Of a DNA stretch of 64,000 bases, positions 46,386-55,393 are shown one piece after another. The translations under genes and the position numbers were made by a program. The notes beneath the pieces were generated by a model, which was given only the letters and a program-made list of their open reading frames with translations, was not told the origin of the DNA and ran no database searches. The DNA is from DASXZH01 sp963829965 (GTDB lineage Bacteria; Armatimonadota; Fimbriimonadia; Fimbriimonadales; Fimbriimonadaceae): positions 169,991-233,990 of the forward strand of contig CAWHLK010000062.1 in the NCBI GenBank assembly GCA_963829965.1, read 5' to 3'. Within the stretch, counting starts at the first letter, position 1, and each line of letters opens with the position of its first letter.

Positions 46386-48508
46386 TTAAGAAACGGCAAT
46401 CGATGCCTCTTCCGACCGTTTCCTTGATGCCCTTGCCAGCAATACCGCATGCTCGGGCCTGCTTAGGGTCCGGTCGAATTTGATCAAGTCGATGGCCGCT
46501 TGGCGGGCGATCTCCATCATCTTGCCGTCTTGGACCAGGTCCCCAATTTTGATTCCCAGGTTGCCGCTTTGCTTGGTGCCCATGAGTTCTCCTGGGCCGC
46601 GTAGCTTTAGGTCTTCTTCGGCGATTTTGAAGCCGTCGGTGGTTCCGGCGAGGGTTTCTAGCCTGGTTTTGGCGTCTTCACTTTTGGCGTCTGATACTAG
46701 GATGCAGAAGCTTTGGGCGCTGCCCCGGCCTACCCGGCCGCGGAGTTGGTGGAGCTGGCTCAAACCAAACCGGTTGGCGTCTTCGATTACCATTACGCTG
46801 GCGTTAGGTACGTCCACGCCGACCTCGATGACCGTGGACGCGACCAAAATGTCCAACTCGTGGGCCCGGAACTTTTCCATAACCGATTCCTTGTCTTTGG
46901 TTTTCATTTGCCCGTGCATCAGGCCGACTCTCAAGTCCGGAAAAACCTGGGTAGTGAGTCTGAAATACAGTTCTTCAGCGGCCAAGGCAAGTGCTTTTTC
47001 GCTTCCTGCCTCGTTTTTGCTTTCGCTCACCATGGGACAGACGAAATAGGCTTGGCGACCTTCCGCGATCAGCTTGCGAACGCCTTCGTAGACGTTGGGG
47101 CGATCGTTTAGCAGCTTCCAATGGGTTTTGATTGGCTTGCGGCCGGGAGGTAATTCGTCGATCACGGAAAGGTCCAGGTCACCGAACAAAGCCATGGTGA
47201 GAGTTCGCGGAATGGGTGTTGCGGTCATGACGAGCACATCCGGGTTGCCGTACCCCTTTGAGCGCAACGCTGCGCGCTGCACCACACCAAACCGGTGCTG
47301 CTCATCGACGATAATCAGCCCAAGCTTGTTGAACTGAACTCCCTCTTGGATCAGGGCCTGGGTTCCAATCGCAACCGATGCTCTGCCACTGGCTGTGTGT
47401 TCGTAAGCCTTCTTTTTAGCGGTCGCCGAATGCTTGCCGACCAGCAGAACGGTCTCGATGCCGAGTGGCTCGAAGAGTCTTTTGAAGCTTTCGAAGTGCT
47501 GCTCGGCGAGGATCTCGGTGGGCGCCATGATCGCGGCCTGATACCCTCCCCGAACCGCCGCGAGCGCTGCGCAAGCGGCGACCGCGGTTTTGCCCGAGCC
47601 GACATCGCCCTGAAGCAGCCGGTTCATCGGGTGGGGCGCTTCCATGTCGCGCCAGACCTCTTCGATCACCCGGCGCTGGGCGCCGGTCATGTCAAACGGA
47701 AACATCTGGTGGATGTCCTTCCATAGTTGTTCCCTTTCGTCTTTTATCGGGAATCCGATGCCGGTTTCGTGGTGGGTTTGCGCTCTGGCGATGGCGAGGG
47801 TGAGTTGGAGAACGAAGAACTCGTCGAAGACCAGCCTCTTGCGTGCTTCGAGCCGGGAGTTTTCGTCGATCGGCTGATGAATCTGGCTGAGGCTCCATCG
47901 CAATGGCCGCAGTTGGTGTTTCCTAAGTATAGGTTCCGGTATTGGATCTTCTACAAATTCGAGATAACTGTCGAGGGCCGATTGTGCCGCCTTCCTGACG
48001 ACCCACTGGTTGACGCCTTCACTAAGCGGATAAACGGGGACGATTCTGGCGAAATCATCGGGGTCGTCTTCCTCGCCTATGAGTTCGCACTCGGGCGAAT
48101 GCATTTCCAGATCCCAGGCGCCTTCTTTCACCTGGCCGTAGGCGAGGACTTCGCCCTTAAAGCCCTCGAACCGCTTCTTCTGCCAAGGCTGGTTGAACCA
48201 TGTGAGCACGATGGTGCTGCGGCCGTCGGTGACCGAGACTCTGATGATCACCATTCCCCGTCTCACCGGGTTGCCTTGGACTCCGGTGACCCGGCCGCGG
48301 ATGGTCACCACATCGCCGGGGCGAACGGTGTGAATGGGAGGGATATTTCGCCGGTCTTCATATCTACGCGGAAGATGGTAGAGGACATCGCCAACCGTGT
48401 TCAGCCCCACCTTCGCCAGCATGGGCGCGAGCCTTGGGCCTATGCCCTTGAGGAATTGGGCTTCGGTCTGGAGGGACCTCCTTATTGGGGTTTGGGTTGG
48501 GCGGACAT
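46386..48508 (-). CDS. recG: ATP-dependent DNA helicase RecG, frameshift near the start
   Basis: About 707 residues. The wedge (OB) domain has VTIRGRVTGVQGNPVRRGMV. Helicase motifs are LLQGDVGSGKTAVAACAAL (Walker A), IIVDEQHRFGVVQR (DEQH), MTATPIPRTLTMALFGDLDL, DILVASTVIEVGVDVPNASV and HQLRGRVGRGSAQSFC. Upstream of MLAKVGLNTV the sequence AQFLKGIGPRLAP is in frame and belongs to RecG. With one more C at about 48493 the frame reaches ATG 48508 (MSAQPKPPIRRSLQTEAQFL). It reverses stalled replication forks and processes Holliday junctions. Confidence 0.95.
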
Positions 48509-48969
48509 CTATTTGGGGTTACGGGTGACGGGTAGAGGAGGTTTTGGTGTTGGGTGTTGGGTGTTGGGTGTTGGGTTTTGGGTTTTGGGTTTTGGGTTTT
48601 GAGTAAAGGGTAACCCTTCGACAAGCTCAGGGCCTTCGGAGGGTAAAGGGTAAAGGCGATGACGGTAAACGGCGCACCGCGGTCTTCACTTTGCGTGCTG
48701 GGTTTGAGCAATCTTGGGTCTGGAGTGCCGGGACAAATCGAAGTAAATCTGAGTAAATCGGAGTGCTCTTTTAAACCAATGAAAAAACTTTTCGTGCCCT
48801 GGGCGGAACTGGCAGTAAGGGGTGAGCGATCATCGGGCAAAGAAGTAATGTCGTTTAACCGCGCTTCCAGCTTCATGGCTTTAATACAAATCTGTCTACT
48901 AGTATGACGTTTATTGGCCTAGGATTGGTGCCAGGAAACCAATAAGCGCTGCAAAGCGTAAACGTTTGA
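48509..48969. repeat. Intergenic region with G/T-rich microsatellite
   Basis: At 48541-48600 TGTTGGG heptamers run into GGGTTTT heptamers. CCCTTCGACAAGCTCAGGG follows at about 48616-48634. It lies in front of recG. No gene is visible in the rest. Confidence 0.8.
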
Positions 48970-49636
48970 ATGAAGCGCTGGGCCGCTCTAATAATCTTGC
49001 CGGTCGTTGCAGGCTGCGCAACGCACTATAAAGCGCCCTCCGCGCCTGCGGCTCCGGTGGGGTCCGTTGTGGCGACCTTGCCCATGAACTCATTTCAGAA
49101 GGAGGTGGTGGAGGGCTTAAGAGACCAACTTTCCTGGGGCACCGGTTACGATGCCTCCTACATGGAGATCCCTTATCCTCACGGAGATGTGCCGAAAAAG
49201 AAGGGAGCCTGCACGGACGTGGTCATTCGGGCCTATCGGAACGCGGGCATCGATCTGCAACAGCTCATTCATGACGATATTGCCTGCGCGTGGTCGGCCT
49301 ATCCCCACATGTACAAACTCTCCGGTCCGAATCCGAACATCGACCATCGGCGGGTGCCGAATCAGCGGGTCTATTTCGAACGGCATTGGAAGTGGCTGAC
49401 GACCAATAAAAAGAAGACCCAGGATTGGGAGCCGGGAGATGTGGTGGAATGGCGAATGCCGGACAAGGGCACCCACACCGGCGTGTTAACCGAGCGGTTG
49501 GATACAGCCGGTTTGCCGTGCGTTATTGAGAATTTTGGGAACCGGGCCGGAAGAAGACGATGGGTTGGCGACGGATTGGGAAGTCATCGGGCACTTCCGA
49601 TATCAAGAGCCTAAGCCGAAGGGGCGAAAAGCGTAG
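48970..49636 (+). CDS. DUF1287 lipoprotein, one frameshift
   Basis: About 221 residues. Signal with lipobox VAGC (about residues 12-15). The DUF1287 domain contains TGYDASYMEIPYPHGDVPKK, GACTDVVIRAYRNAGIDLQQ, WEPGDVVEWRMPDKGTHTGV and VIENFG. This domain belongs to the NlpC/P60-like superfamily by fold (Cys in GACTDVV, His in THTGV), which suggests a peptidoglycan or amide hydrolase role, not proven. At about 49533 GGG should be GG; then GTGPEEDDGLATDWEVIGHF is read and the gene ends at 49636. Confidence 0.8.
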
Positions 49637-49913
49637 CGTTGAGGCAAGCACCCTTTGTCGTGAGCGACGATATCTCGGCCCTTCAGGCCCCCGGGATTGT
49701 GTTGGTAACGACTAACCGGGCTCCACTATCTGACTTCGCTTCCTTCGTCGGATACGTTCATCTTCGCTAAGACAACGTGGCCCGTTGGGCATTCGGAAGA
49801 AGTGCGCTTGGACAAGTCGCGGACCACTCATGTGAACCAGAAAGTTGCCGGACGCCGGGCCTTCAGTGCGACCCTGAATTCCCCGGCCTCCGATCTGGGA
49901 TAGTATACGGTTA
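49637..49913. other. Intergenic region with REP-like repeat
   Basis: No gene seen. CTTCGCTAAGACAACG, GGCCCGTTGGGC and ATTCGG at 49762-49796 form a REP-like core; GGCCCTTCAGGCC lies at about 49678-49690. Confidence 0.5.
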
Positions 49914-50636
49914 ATGAAAATTAATGGCGCTATTGCCGCGGTCATTGTCCTTGGCAGCATTATTCCCTTCGCGGCCAGAAGTGCGAACGGCAGCAAGAAC
50001 CTCGTTTTCCAGACCAAGGACGTGCATGAAGTCAAGGACGGCTACTGGGATGCCAAGGCCAGCTATCCGGTGTTCGCGATTCACAGCCCGGTGCTGGAAT
50101 ATGGGTCGGCCCAGCTGGAGGCACATGCGCACAACCTTATTGCGGGATTCCTGAAGGACGCTCCGGGGTATCTCGTCAACAACGCCAAGCCCACCGATCC
50201 GTTTGCGTTGGATTCGTCTTTCACTATTTCCTATTCTTCTAAGGATCTGCTTAGCCTCAACTTGAGCACTTACGAGGACGTTGGAGGGGCCCATCCCAAT
50301 ACCGAGCTCGAAACCTATAACTTTGGAGTCGTTCACGGAAAAGCGAAGAAGCTGGGCATACAGGATTTGTTCAGGCCGGGAGTGAAGGCCGGGCCGTTCA
50401 TGAATAAGCTGCTGATGAAGGCGCTGCGCCGCAAGCATCTGTCCTTCATCGATGACGGGATGATCAAGAGTCTCACCGCGCCGGATTTGGACAGCTTCGT
50501 TTTGACGCCCAAGGGTCTGGACTACATGTTCTCGGCTTACGAAGTTGCGTCCTACGCGGAGGGGCCCCAGTTCGTGCATGTGAGCTTCAGCCAGATTCCG
50601 GGCTTGGACCGTTCCGGACCATTGAAAGGGCTCTGA
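49914..50636 (+). CDS. Secreted DUF3298 (RsiV-type) domain protein
   Basis: 240 residues with a signal peptide. DAKASYPVFAIHSPVLEYGS resembles the DUF4163 start, and LSLNLSTYEDVGGAHPNTEL with YNFGVVHGKAKKLGIQDLF is the DUF3298 core (GGAHPN), as in the extracytoplasmic part of anti-sigma factor RsiV. Here there is no cytosolic anti-sigma segment or membrane helix apart from the signal. Its role is unknown; such proteins may bind lysozyme or cell wall ligands. The frame is intact. Confidence 0.82.
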   Translation: MKINGAIAAVIVLGSIIPFAARSANGSKNLVFQTKDVHEVKDGYWDAKASYPVFAIHSPVLEYGSAQLEAHAHNLIAGFLKDAPGYLVNNAKPTDPFALDSSFTISYSSKDLLSLNLSTYEDVGGAHPNTELETYNFGVVHGKAKKLGIQDLFRPGVKAGPFMNKLLMKALRRKHLSFIDDGMIKSLTAPDLDSFVLTPKGLDYMFSAYEVASYAEGPQFVHVSFSQIPGLDRSGPLKGL

Positions 50637-50708
50637 GATTCTTTACGCAACTCATTCGGTGAGTTGCTCATCTATGGCTTCAGGGACGACGGGTGAGGTT
50701 CTCCACTA

Positions 50709-51299
50709 TCAGGGGTAATCGGGCGCGATCCTAGAGATTCGGATGTCCACCAGGCGGATTGCGCTTTCTTGCCAGTCGTCTCCCGTTCCGAAGAAGGTAG
50801 CCCCCAGGATGGCGCGGAGATGATCGACCGGATTGATGTCCGCTCGGATTTCGCCCGCTTTGATGGCTCGATCGTAGATCGAGGCAACCGCTAGGCGAAC
50901 CTTCGGCATGTGTGCTTCGAAAACTTGGGTGTTTGACACCAGGCTGTTCAACGCGGCGGCAATCACTTTTTTGGTGGCGAGGTGCTCGATAAAGAGCTGA
51001 AGCCAGGCTCTTAGGGCCTCTATTGGCGGTAGTTCTTGGCTGAGTTGTTCGGCGGCCTCAGCCAGGTGCTCCACTTCCGCCTTGTAGACGGCCTCCAACA
51101 GGGCCTCGCGGGAAGGAAAATGGCGGTAGAGGGTGCCCGGCCCGACTCCGGCTTTCTTGGCGATGTCATCCAGGCTTGCCCCGGAGCCGTTTTGTGTGAA
51201 AGCTTCCTTGGCGGCTTGGACGATAAGCTGCCGGTTGCGCTCGCCGTCGGACCTTGGCTTCCGAGCGGGCTTATGGGCAGGGTTTTTTTCGATTTTCAC
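50709..51299 (-). CDS. TetR/AcrR-family transcriptional repressor
   Basis: 196 residues from GTG 51299. The helix-turn-helix is NRQLIVQAAKEAFTQNGSGA, SLDDIAKKAGVGPGTLYRHF, PSREALLEAVYKAEVEHL; the C-terminal ligand domain is helical. The frame is open to 51371, but that ATG lies inside the second palindromic operator, so I prefer the later GTG. It should repress the divergent epimerase gene and itself through the two sites at 51329-51369. Inducer unknown. Confidence 0.88.
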   Translation of the reverse strand: MKIEKNPAHKPARKPRSDGERNRQLIVQAAKEAFTQNGSGASLDDIAKKAGVGPGTLYRHFPSREALLEAVYKAEVEHLAEAAEQLSQELPPIEALRAWLQLFIEHLATKKVIAAALNSLVSNTQVFEAHMPKVRLAVASIYDRAIKAGEIRADINPVDHLRAILGATFFGTGDDWQESAIRLVDIRISRIAPDYP

Positions 51300-51328
51300 A
51301 GGTCTTTTGCCAAACGTGCTTACTAATC

Positions 51329-51369
51329 GGAGACAGCCTCCGTTAATATATAAAGAGGAGACAGTCTCC
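51329..51369. promoter_or_regulatory. Paired TetR-type operators
   Basis: GGAGACAGCCTCC (51329-51341) and GGAGACAGTCTCC (51357-51369), the second a perfect GGAGAC/GTCTCC palindrome. Centre-to-centre distance is 28 bases. They flank TTAATATATAAAGA, which could hold a -10 box. They lie between the divergent TetR and epimerase genes. Confidence 0.7.
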
Positions 51370-51444
51370 ATTTTAGCGGTTCCCCGCCGCCGGATTCAAC
51401 TCTAGCGTGGGAAACAGTTAGCCGACTGTCGAAAGGAGAAAGAC

Positions 51445-52336
51445 ATGAAAGTATTTGTAACAGGAGCATCAGGATTTATTGGAACGGCTTTGGTTCCTGA
51501 GCTTATTCAAGCGGGGCATACGGTTTTGGGCATGACGCGGTCGGACTCGGGCGCGGCGGCTTTGGCGGCGGCGGGAGCGGAGGTTTACCGAGGGCGACCT
51601 TGGGGACCTTGAGAGTTTGAAGGTGGGGGCAGCGCAGGCGGACGCGGTGATACATTTGGCGTTCAACCATGACTTTGCGAATTTCCAGAAGGGCTGCGAT
51701 GACGACCGACGAGCGATCGAGGCGATGGGTGACGCGCTGGCCGGTTCCGGAAAGCCCTTCATCGGAACCGGCGGGGTTCTGGTCGGAAATCCCGTCCCGG
51801 GACATCCGACGGACGAGGACGATGTGAGGCCGGCCGACGGCTTCCCGCGCCAGTCCGAACAGGCAACGCTGGAGACCGTCGGGAAGGGAGTTCGCGGGAT
51901 CGTCATGCGGCTCTCCCAGATTCACAACACGCACAAGCAGGGGCTAGTGAGCTTTTTGATCCGGGTTGCGCTGGAGAAGAAGAAGCTAGCCTACGTGGGC
52001 GACGGCAGCCAGAGATGGGCCGCAGCACATGTCAGCGACACCGCGCGCCTCTACCGTCTGGCGCTGGAAAAGGCGGAAGCGGGCTCCAAATGGCACGCTG
52101 TGGCCGAGCGGGGGGTGTCGGCCAAGGAGATTGCGGAGGCCCTTGGGCGACGGTTGGGTTTGCCGGTGGTCTCGATTTCGGCGGAAGAGGCCCCAACGCA
52201 TTTTCAGTTTGTTGTGGGGCGTTTCATGACGCTCGACTGCCCGAGCTCGAATACGAAGACGAAGGAGCGGTTGGGTTGGGAGCCGGTTGGGCCGACGTTG
52301 ATTGAGGATTTGGATCGGCTGGAGTTGCCGGTTTAG
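51445..52336 (+). CDS. NAD(P)-dependent epimerase/oxidoreductase (extended SDR), one frameshift
   Basis: About 296 residues. MKVFVTGASGFIGTALVPEL has the Rossmann GxxGxxG nucleotide site; a GAAAGGAG site precedes the ATG. At about 51593 GGG should be GG; then VYRGDLGDLESL continues to DAVIHLAFNHDFANFQKGCD and the protein reads on to DRLELPV. The middle has GTGGVLVGNPVPGHPTDEDD and the end SNTKTKERLGWEPVGPTLIE. It resembles atypical SDR oxidoreductases controlled by a divergent TetR. The classic YxxxK catalytic motif is not obvious. Substrate unknown. Confidence 0.83.
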
Positions 52337-52350
52337 GGTTCGGCGGCTCG

Positions 52351-53220
52351 GAGTAGCGCACCTTCAGCGCGCCGGAGGATTATATGGCGTCCGTTACCAG
52401 GCATGAATGCCTTCGCTATAACATATAGGCCCGTTGGGCCACCGGAGGGAACGGCGCCGCCGGAGAATTATGTGGCGTGCGTTACCAGGCATCAATGCCC
52501 TCGCCATAACATATTGGCCCCTTGGGCCACCGGAGGGAACGGCGCCGCCGGAGAATATTGTGGTGTGCATTACCAGGCAAAAATGCCTTCGCTATAACAT
52601 TTGGGCCCCTTGGGCCAGCGGAGGGAACGGCACCACCGCCGCCGGCGGAGGGCCATGTGGCGTGCGGTACCAGGCATGAATGCCTTCGCTATAACATTTA
52701 GGCCCCTTGGGCCACCGGAGGGAACGGCGCCGCCGGAGAATGTTGTGGCGTGCGCTACCAGGCATCAATGCCCTCGCCATAACATTTGGGCCCCTTGGGC
52801 CAGCGGAGGGAACGGCGCCGCCGGAGAATATTGTGGTGTGCATTACCAGCATAAATGCCTTCGCCATAACATAATGGCCCGTTGGGCCGCCGGGGGAACG
52901 GCGCCGCCGCCAGCGGAGGGGCCATGTGGTGTGCGGTACCAGGCATAAATGACTTCGCTAAAACATATTGACCGCATGGGCCACCGGAGGAACGGCGTCG
53001 CCGGAGAATGTTGTGGCATGCGCGAAGCAGGGGTAAACGAGATTGCGATGCCACTTCGACCTGTTCCTAACCTAGCGAAACTCACTACGAATCTCCGGCC
53101 ACGAAGATAAAAGCCTGTAGGGGCAATCCGGTGGCCCACAGGGCCTATACGTTATAGCGAAGGCATTCATGCCTGGTAACGCACACCATAGGATCCTCCG
53201 GCGCGCTGAAAGTGCGCAAC
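52351..53220. repeat. REP-type array, left (seven units plus inverted end)
   Basis: It begins with GAGTAGCGCACCTTCAGCGC and GCCGGAGGAT (52351-52380), then seven units of about 85-100 bases. Each contains the palindrome AGGCATNAATGCC, CTTCGCTATAACAT, GGCCCCTTGGGCC and CCGGAGGGAACGGCGCCGCC. Unit palindromes lie near 52400, 52484, 52577, 52673, 52763, 52850 and 52943. After a 100-base interruption an inverted half unit (53140-53190) leads to the inverted end ATCCTCCGGCGCGCTGAAAG at 53192-53220, next to the stop of the RAYT gene. The tetranucleotide GTAG at the outer end is typical of REP sequences. Confidence 0.88.
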
Positions 53221-53224
53221 GTTA

Positions 53225-53677
53225 TCAATCCCAAACGTAGCGCTCATCTACCTCTATGCCAGCAAGGCGCATCCACATCCGATATTCCTCCTGAAAGCTT
53301 AACTTCCGGTGGTGCTCTTCCTGGTTTTGTATGTATCGCACCACCACGTCGACCTCGTTTTGCCCTACGGATAAGGCTCCGTAGCCCGCTTGCCAAGCAA
53401 AGTCCTTCTGATTGGGCCATTGTTCTTTGATCCACACGGGAGAACTTCCCTTGACCTTGCCCACCACGTTGGCCAAGCACTCCGTTCTCGAAAGTGCGAA
53501 TAGGATGTGAACATGATCCTCAACACCACCAACCTGAATCAAAGGGCATCCGAGATTGCGCAGGGTTCCGGTGAAATATGGGAACAGTTGCTCGCGGACC
53601 TCGGGAGTTAGCTTGGGGTTGCGATGGCTGGTGGAGAAGACGAGGTGAGTCAGAAGGTTTGAAAGAGACTGTGGCAT
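53225..53677 (-). CDS. REP-associated tyrosine transposase (RAYT, IS200/Y1 type)
   Basis: 150 residues from MPQSLSNLLTHLVFSTSHRN. The HUH motif is GVEDHVHILFALSR (H-V-H at about 67-69), followed by FAWQAGYGALSVGQNEVDVV and the catalytic Tyr region VRYIQNQEEHHRK, and the family ending ERYVWD. It should cut and join single-stranded DNA at REP hairpins with the GTAG-type guide. The open frame upstream of this Met crosses a repeat unit and is not part of the protein. It is placed exactly between two repeat arrays whose ends abut both sides of the gene, and it appears intact. Confidence 0.9.
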   Translation of the reverse strand: MPQSLSNLLTHLVFSTSHRNPKLTPEVREQLFPYFTGTLRNLGCPLIQVGGVEDHVHILFALSRTECLANVVGKVKGSSPVWIKEQWPNQKDFAWQAGYGALSVGQNEVDVVVRYIQNQEEHHRKLSFQEEYRMWMRLAGIEVDERYVWD

Positions 53678-53698
53678 GCGTTCGATTTTATCGTTTCC

Positions 53699-54254
53699 GG
53701 AGTAGCGCACCTTCAGCGCGCCGGAGGGATTTTTGGCGCGCCTACCAGGCATGAATGCCTTCGCTATAACATTTAGGCCCCTTGGGCCACCGGAGGGAAC
53801 AGTGCCGCAGGAGAGTGCTTTGGGTGCGTTACCAGGCATAAATACCTTCGCTATAACATTTAGGCCCCTTGGGCCAGCGGAGGGAACGGCGCCGCCGGAG
53901 AATATTGTGGTGTGCGTTACCAGGCATCAATGCCTTCGCTATAACATTTAGGCCCCTTGGGCCAGCGGAGGGAACGGCGCCGCCGGAGAATATTGTGGTG
54001 TGCGTTACCAGGCATCAATGCCTTCGCTATAACATTTAGGCCCCTTGGGCCACCGGAGGGAACGGCGCCGCCTGAGAGTGTTGTGGCGTGCGTTACCAGG
54101 CATGAATGCCTTCGCTATAACATTTAGGCCCCTTGGGCCACCGGAGGGAACGGCGCCGCCGCCGCCGGCGGAGGGCCTTGTGGTGTGCGGTACCAGGCAT
54201 TCATGCCTGCTAACGGGCGCCATAGGATCCTCCGGCGCGCTGAAAGTGCGCAAC
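53699..54254. repeat. REP-type array, right (five units plus inverted end)
   Basis: Same architecture as the left array: start GGAGTAGCGCACCTTCAGCG (53699), five units with palindromes near 53750, 53838, 53923, 54010 and 54101 and a spacing of about 85-90 bases, and an inverted end TCCTCCGGCGCGCTGAAAGT up to 54254. Units here are more alike than in the left array, so this array may be younger. It ends about 170 bases before the ATP synthase operon. Confidence 0.88.
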
Positions 54255-54430
54255 ATTGCCAAGCACTTTGAGGAAGTCAAAGACCCGAACGACACCTCCG
54301 AGAATACCGATTTAGTTAGCGCGAATCAGCTTGGCGAGTAACACAGTCGGAAATTCAAATGACGCTGTCTTTATTTCTTCGTAGCCTGAACTACGCGCTT
54401 GGGGCCGCTGCCTCGCGGTAACTTAGAAAC

Positions 54431-54853
54431 ATGTCCGATGACGAGCGACCGAAAGACGAAGACACTGCGGACTCCCTAATCCAGGAAATGCACGCGAAAA
54501 CCGGCGAGGTTGCTGACGCCCACCGCTCGGCGGCGGACTTTGACGAGGACACGCTGCGAAAAATGGACGAAATCGCGGACAGAGCGCGCAGCTTAAGAAA
54601 AGCGAACGAACAAAAGGAAGAAGTCAAAACAGAAACCCGCAAAGTTCAAGCGGAAGACAGTAAGGGCCTTGGGCTTGGATTTTCCGTTGCGTACACCCTT
54701 ATTGGGGTTCCTATTCTGGGCGTCGGCGCTGGTTGGCTCCTTGACAGAGCCTTGAAATCCACGGTCTTTATGGGCGTTGGCGCCATCGTCGGCATGGTTA
54801 TTGGAATCGTCTTGGTGATCCTGATGGTCAATAAGGCCAATGGCAGCCAGTGA
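54431..54853 (+). CDS. AtpZ/AtpI-family protein, first gene of the ATP synthase operon
   Basis: 140 residues. The first 75 are charged and helical (MSDDERPKDEDTADSLIQEM, LRKMDEIADRARSLRKANEQ). Then come two membrane helices (GLGLGFSVAYTLIGVPILGV, AGWLLDRALKSTVFMGVGAI-VGMVIGIVLVIL). This is the layout of AtpZ/AtpQ-like F0 accessory proteins that precede atpI and are thought to help assemble the c-ring or carry Mg2+/Ca2+. The charged N-terminal extension is longer than usual. Position at the head of the atp operon supports the call. Confidence 0.8.
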   Translation: MSDDERPKDEDTADSLIQEMHAKTGEVADAHRSAADFDEDTLRKMDEIADRARSLRKANEQKEEVKTETRKVQAEDSKGLGLGFSVAYTLIGVPILGVGAGWLLDRALKSTVFMGVGAIVGMVIGIVLVILMVNKANGSQ

Positions 54854-54862
54854 GCGGAACGG

Positions 54863-54927
54863 GTTTTAGGTTTAGGTTTAGGTTTAGGTTTTGGGCTTTA
54901 GGTTTTGGGTTTTGGGTTTTGGGTTTG
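54863..54927. repeat. TTTAGG/TTTTGGG microsatellite inside the atp operon
   Basis: TTTAGG hexamers pass into GGTTTTG heptamers, filling most of the 135-base gap between the first two operon genes. Confidence 0.85.
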
Positions 54928-54988
54928 CGGGTGATATGCCGTGGTGCCTTTGCGGGGAGGGGTGGCCTTGGGCGCCGTTGAGGGACTA

Positions 54989-55375
54989 ATGGCGGATCCG
55001 ATCAGAATTAACTCTAACAAGTTCCTGCGAGATTGGCGGACCTATGCTGTTCTTTCCGTAATAGCCCTATCAATCTGCTTTGCTGTCGGAGGCCCAAAGG
55101 CCGCAATAGGAATGGCATGCGGCATCGTTGGCTCTTCCTTCAACCTCGGCGCGCTTTGGTGGATCATCGGCCTTGGATCGAAAGCAGTTGGAACGAGCAA
55201 AGGCGAGCGGATGGGGGCGGCGGCCATCGTCATTGCGTTCTTTGCAAAGCTCCCCGTTTTCATTGGACTTGGCATCCTGTGCCAGAGGGTAGGGCAACCG
55301 GCTCTCAGTTGTTTCCTTATCGCAATTGGTCTGGTATACTCAACCGTAATCGGGTTGGCACTGGCTTCGCGCTAG
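54989..55375 (+). CDS. atpI: ATP synthase protein I-like
   Basis: 128 residues from MADPIRINSNKFLRDWRTYA; an upstream GTG-start frame (54941) is less likely. Four hydrophobic segments: VLSVIALSICFAVGGPKAAI, GMACGIVGSSFNLGALWWII, IVIAFFAKLPVFIGLGILCQ and LIAIGLVYSTVIGLAL. AtpI acts as an assembly factor for the c-ring. It precedes atpB by fewer than 20 bases. Confidence 0.82.
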   Translation: MADPIRINSNKFLRDWRTYAVLSVIALSICFAVGGPKAAIGMACGIVGSSFNLGALWWIIGLGSKAVGTSKGERMGAAAIVIAFFAKLPVFIGLGILCQRVGQPALSCFLIAIGLVYSTVIGLALASR

Positions 55376-55393
55376 GCCTCCCTATCGTTGTGT

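Noticed and set aside
52351..54254. CRISPR array
   Set aside because: Units of 85-100 bases are similar over their whole length, internally palindromic and differ by point changes; there are no constant repeats with unrelated spacers and no cas genes.
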